A stretch of DNA of 64,000 nt from contig CAKTOF010000003.1 in the NCBI GenBank assembly GCA_934589675.1, positions 62,001 to 126,000 of the forward strand. Reading direction: 5' to 3'. Under the pieces are notes generated by a model. It was not told the origin of the DNA, searched no databases, and saw only the letters and a list, made by a program, of their open reading frames with translations. The translations under genes and the position numbers were made by a program. Below, piece by piece: positions 60,701 to 64,000 of this stretch. Positions within the stretch are counted from its first letter, which is position 1, and every line of letters starts with the position of its first letter. Source of the stretch: an uncultured Oscillospiraceae bacterium (lineage in GTDB: Bacteria > Bacillota > Clostridia > Oscillospirales > Oscillospiraceae).

Positions 60701-63223
60701 ATGAAACAGAAATTCACCGTCACCGGCATGACCTGCGCCGCGTGCAGCGCGCGGGTCGAGAAGGTGACACGCGCACTTCCGGGCGTCCGGTCGGCGCAGG
60801 TCAATCTGCTTGCGGGCTCCATGGCCGTCGACTTCGACGAGGCGGCCTGCTCAGACGAATCCATCATTCAGGCCGTCACGGCCGCGGGCTACGGCGCGCA
60901 GCTCCCGGACGGCGAAGCGGGCCCGCAAAAGCGGACGGATCCGAATGCGGAGGCACTCAAAAATATGCGCATGCGCATCCTCGTCTCGGCGTGCTTTTTG
61001 ATCCCGCTGATGTATCTCACGATGGGCCACATGGCGCATCTGCCCGTTCCGCAGGTTTTCCATGGGACGCACAACGCGCTCATTCTGGCGTTCACGCAGC
61101 TTCTGCTGACGCTGCCGATCGTCATCGTCAACCGCACGTACTATGTCCGCGGCTTCCGGTCTCTTTTCCACCGCGCGCCGAATATGGACAGCCTCATCGC
61201 CGTCGGCTCCGGCGCGGCGCTCATTTACGGCGTCGCGGCCATCTACGGCATCGGCTACGGGCTCGGTCATATGGACACGGATATGGTCACGCGCTACGCC
61301 GGCGACCTCTATTTTGAGTCCGCGGCCATGATCCTGACGCTCGTGACGCTCGGAAAATACTTCGAGACGCGCGCCAAGAGCCAGACGGGGCAGGCCATCG
61401 CCAAGCTCCTGGAGCTCGCGCCCAAGACGGCGACCGTCCGCCGCGGCGATCAGGAGCTCACGATCCCGGCCGAGCAGGTCGTGCTCGGCGATCTCGTCGT
61501 CGTCCGTCCCGGCGCGGCCATCCCGGTCGACGGCGTCGTGGTCGAGGGCGCATCGAGCGTCGACGAGAGCGCGCTGACGGGCGAGAGCATCCCGGTGGAA
61601 AAGCAGCCGGGCGACCGCGTCGCGGCCGCGACGATCAACAAGTCCGGCGCCTTTCTCTTCCGCGCCGACAAGGTCGGGCAGGACACGACCCTCTCGCAGA
61701 TCATCCGCCTTGTCGAGGAGGCCGGCGCGTCCAAGGCGCCCATCTCGCGGCTGGCCGACAAGATCGCGGGCATATTCGTGCCGGTCGTCATGTCCATTGC
61801 GCTCATCGCGTGCATTGTGTGGCTCATCGCGGGCAAGCCGTTTGCGTTCGCGCTGACGATCGCCATCGCCGTGCTCGTCATCTCCTGCCCGTGCGCGCTG
61901 GGGCTTGCCACGCCGGTTGCCATCATGGTCGGCACCGGCCGCGCCGCGCAGCTCGGGATCCTCTTCAAGAGCGCCGAGGCGCTCGAGACGCTGCACAAGG
62001 TCGATGCCGTCGTGCTCGACAAAACGGGCACGCTGACGGAGGGGAAGCCCGCCGTAACGGACATTGCGCCCGAGGGCATCTCCGCGCGAGAGCTATTGGA
62101 GATCGCCAGCTCGCTCGAGCAGCCGAGTGAACATCCGCTGGCCGAGGCCATTTTGAAAAAAGCGGCCGAGGATGGGATCGCTCCGCGCGCTGTGCAGGGC
62201 TTTCAGGCCGTCTCCGGCCGCGGGGTGACGGGCAATATCGGCGGCGTTCGGTATTTCGCCGGCAACGAGGCCTATCTGAAGGAAAACGGCATCGTGCATC
62301 CGGACGGCGTGACGGACCGCTTCGCGCGGCAGGGCAAGACGCCGCTTCTGTTCGCGTCGGAAGAGAAATTTCTCGGCGTCGTCGCGGTGCAGGACGTGCC
62401 GAAGGCGACATCGCGCGCGGCCGTTGCCGCGTTTGAGAAAATGGGCCTTGAGGTCTGGATGCTCACGGGCGACCACGCCGTGACGGCTGCGGCCGTCGCG
62501 CGCGAGCTTGGCATCAGGCACGTTGTGCCGGAGGTCCTGCCGGGCGACAAGCTCACGCACGTCAAATCGCTTCAGGCGCAGGGCAAGCGCGTGGCCATGG
62601 TCGGCGACGGCATCAACGACGCGCCCGCGCTCACGCAGGCGGACGTCGGAATCGCCATCGGCGCGGGCACGGACGTTGCGGTCGAGTCGGCGGATGTCGT
62701 GCTCATGCGCTCGGATCTTCTGGACGCCGTCCACGCCGTTGAGCTCTCGCGCGCCGTCATCCGCAACATCAAAATGAACCTCTTCTGGGCGTTTTTCTAT
62801 AACTCGCTCGGCATACCCATAGCGGCCGGCGCGCTCTATCCGGCCTTCGGCCTGAAGCTCAGCCCGATGCTCGGCGCGCTCGCGATGAGCATGAGCTCCG
62901 TGTGCGTTGTGTGCAACGCGCTGCGCCTGCGGCTTTTCAAGCCGCGCGCGATTGATGTGTCCGCTTCGGCGGGAGATCCCGCCGTGGAAGTAAAATCTAT
63001 GGAACCGAAGAAAGGAGACTCTGTTATGGCGACAGAACTCAAAATCGAAGGCATGATGTGCGGCCACTGCAAGGCGGCTGTGGAAAAGGCGCTCTCCGGC
63101 GTGCCGGGCGTCACGGGCGTGACGGTCGACCTCGAGGGCAAAAAGGCGGCCGTCGAGGGGACGGCTGAGCGCGCGGCGCTGGAAAAAGCCGTCACGGATG
63201 CAGGCTACGAGGTCGTTGGCTGA
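60701..63223 (+). CDS. copA: Copper-exporting P1B-type ATPase fused at its C-terminus to a CopZ-like domain
   Basis: The 840-residue pump opens with a metal-binding domain (GMTCAACSARVE, Cys12 and Cys15). It has the membrane CPC site (396-398), TGES (293-296), the phosphorylated Asp440 in DKTGT, HP in SSLEQPSEHPL and VAMVGDGINDAP. After the last helix a linker leads to a second metal-binding domain (GMMCGHCKAAVEKAL). This C-terminal domain begins at its own ATG (63026) eight bases after AAAGGAG, so a free CopZ chaperone may also be made. The operon goes on to csoR through a TGATG overlap. Confidence 0.95.
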   Translation: MKQKFTVTGMTCAACSARVEKVTRALPGVRSAQVNLLAGSMAVDFDEAACSDESIIQAVTAAGYGAQLPDGEAGPQKRTDPNAEALKNMRMRILVSACFLIPLMYLTMGHMAHLPVPQVFHGTHNALILAFTQLLLTLPIVIVNRTYYVRGFRSLFHRAPNMDSLIAVGSGAALIYGVAAIYGIGYGLGHMDTDMVTRYAGDLYFESAAMILTLVTLGKYFETRAKSQTGQAIAKLLELAPKTATVRRGDQELTIPAEQVVLGDLVVVRPGAAIPVDGVVVEGASSVDESALTGESIPVEKQPGDRVAAATINKSGAFLFRADKVGQDTTLSQIIRLVEEAGASKAPISRLADKIAGIFVPVVMSIALIACIVWLIAGKPFAFALTIAIAVLVISCPCALGLATPVAIMVGTGRAAQLGILFKSAEALETLHKVDAVVLDKTGTLTEGKPAVTDIAPEGISARELLEIASSLEQPSEHPLAEAILKKAAEDGIAPRAVQGFQAVSGRGVTGNIGGVRYFAGNEAYLKENGIVHPDGVTDRFARQGKTPLLFASEEKFLGVVAVQDVPKATSRAAVAAFEKMGLEVWMLTGDHAVTAAAVARELGIRHVVPEVLPGDKLTHVKSLQAQGKRVAMVGDGINDAPALTQADVGIAIGAGTDVAVESADVVLMRSDLLDAVHAVELSRAVIRNIKMNLFWAFFYNSLGIPIAAGALYPAFGLKLSPMLGALAMSMSSVCVVCNALRLRLFKPRAIDVSASAGDPAVEVKSMEPKKGDSVMATELKIEGMMCGHCKAAVEKALSGVPGVTGVTVDLEGKKAAVEGTAERAALEKAVTDAGYEVVG
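63026..63223 (+). CDS. copZ: Possible free copper chaperone CopZ from an internal start
   Basis: An ATG in the copA frame has a consensus ribosome site AAAGGAG at 8-base spacing and would give a 65-residue heavy-metal-associated domain protein with the CxxC motif MMCGHC, exactly the size of a CopZ chaperone. Dual production from one frame is inferred from this site only; E. coli makes a CopZ-like product from copA by frameshifting, a precedent in principle. Confidence 0.45.
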   Translation: MATELKIEGMMCGHCKAAVEKALSGVPGVTGVTVDLEGKKAAVEGTAERAALEKAVTDAGYEVVG

Positions 63224-63495
63224 TGCGCGCGGACGCGGACGCCGTCTTGCGCCTTCTGAAGACCGCGCGCGGGCAGATCGACGGCGTCGTAAAAATGGTC
63301 GAGGACGACCGCTACTGCATGGACGTCTACAACCAGATCCTCGCCGCGCAGGCCATCCTGACCAAGGCGAGCAAGCTCGTCCTTCGCGCGCATATCGAAG
63401 GCTGCGTCGTAAGCTCCTTTGAATCCGGCGATCCGGACGACACGAAAAAGAGCATCGACGAGCTCATGGGCGTCATCGACAAGCTGAGCAAATAA
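63223..63495 (+). CDS. csoR: CsoR-family copper-sensing repressor
   Basis: A 90-residue all-helical repressor with the Cys-His-Cys copper ligand set of CsoR (Cys32, His57, Cys61 in YCMDV and AHIEGC). It should release DNA when Cu(I) is bound, inducing the copA operon and itself. The ATG overlaps the copA stop (TGATG). A terminator follows. Confidence 0.93.
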   Translation: MRADADAVLRLLKTARGQIDGVVKMVEDDRYCMDVYNQILAAQAILTKASKLVLRAHIEGCVVSSFESGDPDDTKKSIDELMGVIDKLSK

Positions 63496-63501
63496 TTTTC
63501 T

Positions 63502-63541
63502 ATGGGCGCGTGGATTTTTTCACGCGCCCACTTTATTTTTC
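63502..63541 (+). terminator. Terminator of the copA-csoR operon
   Basis: GGGCGCGTG / CACGCGCCC around a TGATTTTTT-type loop is followed by TTTATTTTT. Confidence 0.88.
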
Positions 63542-63598
63542 TACCGCAATGTGGCATAATGCAGTAATAAAGTAATTTTCACCATTGGGGGCGAAACT

Positions 63599-64000
63599 AT
63601 GGGGATGACAATGACCCAGAAGATCCTGGCGGCGCACGCCGGGCTGCCGGAGGTGCATGCGGGCGACCTTATCGAGGCAAAGCTCGACCTCGTGCTCGGC
63701 AACGACGTCACGACGCCGGTGGCCATCACCGAATTTGAAAACGCGGGCTTTACGCATGTCTTTGACCGCGACAAGATCGCGATCGTGCTCGACCATTTCA
63801 CGCCGTGCAAGGACATCAGCGCGGCGAAGCTGTCGAAGCAGGCGCGTGAGTTTGCACACAAGCACGCCATCACGCATTTCTATGACGTCGGCACGATGGG
63901 CATCGAGCACGCGCTGCTGCCGGAAAAAGGCCTCGTCGCGGCCGGAGAGCTCGTCATCGGCGCAGACTCGCACACCTGTACATACGGCGCGCTCGGCGCG
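63599..64000 (+). CDS. leuC: 3-isopropylmalate/homoaconitate dehydratase large subunit, cut by the window edge
   Basis: The first 134 residues match the LeuC/HacA aconitase-family large subunit: MTQKILAAHAGLPEV, AGDLIEAKLDLVLGNDVTTP, IVLDHFTPCKDISAAKLS and GELVIGADSHTCTYGALGA, which holds the first iron-sulfur cysteine. It isomerises isopropylmalate in leucine synthesis; the family also contains homoaconitase and 2,3-dimethylmalate dehydratase. Three ATGs stand close together; the first, behind TTGGGGGC, is taken. The small subunit should follow off the right edge. Confidence 0.9.
   Translation, partial: MGMTMTQKILAAHAGLPEVHAGDLIEAKLDLVLGNDVTTPVAITEFENAGFTHVFDRDKIAIVLDHFTPCKDISAAKLSKQAREFAHKHAITHFYDVGTMGIEHALLPEKGLVAAGELVIGADSHTCTYGALGA

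Overview
The window reads as chromosomal DNA of a high-GC, Gram-positive gut-type Clostridia, most likely of the Oscillospirales. The basis is the lipoprotein signal peptides, the SAM-I and lysine riboswitches that end in intrinsic terminators, the TTGNNN-17-TANNNT promoters, the FtsH, SmpB and tmRNA set, and the overall gene repertoire. This placement is inferred from gene content; no ribosomal RNA is present to confirm it.

Region 1 (1-6.9 kb): a lysine-riboswitch-controlled amino-acid binding lipoprotein, a PAP2 phosphatase, a rhomboid-like membrane protein with a zinc ribbon, and a methyl-cycle group made of ahcY, a SAM-I riboswitch, metK and a wecC-type UDP-sugar dehydrogenase. Region 2 (6.9-17.1 kb, minus strand): a compact ethanolamine-utilisation microcompartment operon, eutG-A-B-C-L-E-M-T-orf-N-H-Q. 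It encodes the lyase and its reactivase, alcohol and aldehyde dehydrogenases, shell proteins, the B12 adenosyltransferase and the permease. A divergent beta-helix protein of unknown role follows. Region 3 (18.6-27.7 kb): a PopT-type (DUF368) transporter, mscS and ftsH on minus, then rlmB, a degenerate P-type-ATPase-like membrane protein and an EF-G paralogue on plus.

Region 4 (27.8-37.3 kb) is a lower-GC block bounded by terminators. It holds a LysR regulator and a divergent cluster made of a ribose-family ABC transporter (ATPase, two permeases, binding protein), a flavodoxin-type oxidoreductase with a zinc ribbon, and two creatinase-like 'pita-bread' proteins that lack the peptidase metal ligands. 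The binding-protein gene is interrupted by an in-frame TGA. I think this is an uncharacterised system for uptake and C-N cleavage of a small nitrogenous compound; the substrate is unknown.

Region 5 (37.3-55.4 kb): an orphan fumarase beta subunit and a DivIVA-like protein, tRNA-Arg(CCG), a BMP-type nucleoside ABC transporter operon, a membrane-anchored E2-acyltransferase-like protein whose mRNA looks leaderless, a TIGR04255 protein, a URO-D-like methyltransferase, a permuted GH3 glucosidase, a MATE exporter, a PutP symporter with a large palindrome between it and a TetR gene, and an NSS transporter. Region 6 (55.4-64 kb): a LysR regulator, an AT-rich foreign-looking gene just beyond the 3' end of ssrA, tmRNA, ppi, smpB, a lipoprotein, dcd, a copA-copZ fusion with csoR and a candidate CsoR operator, and the start of leuC.
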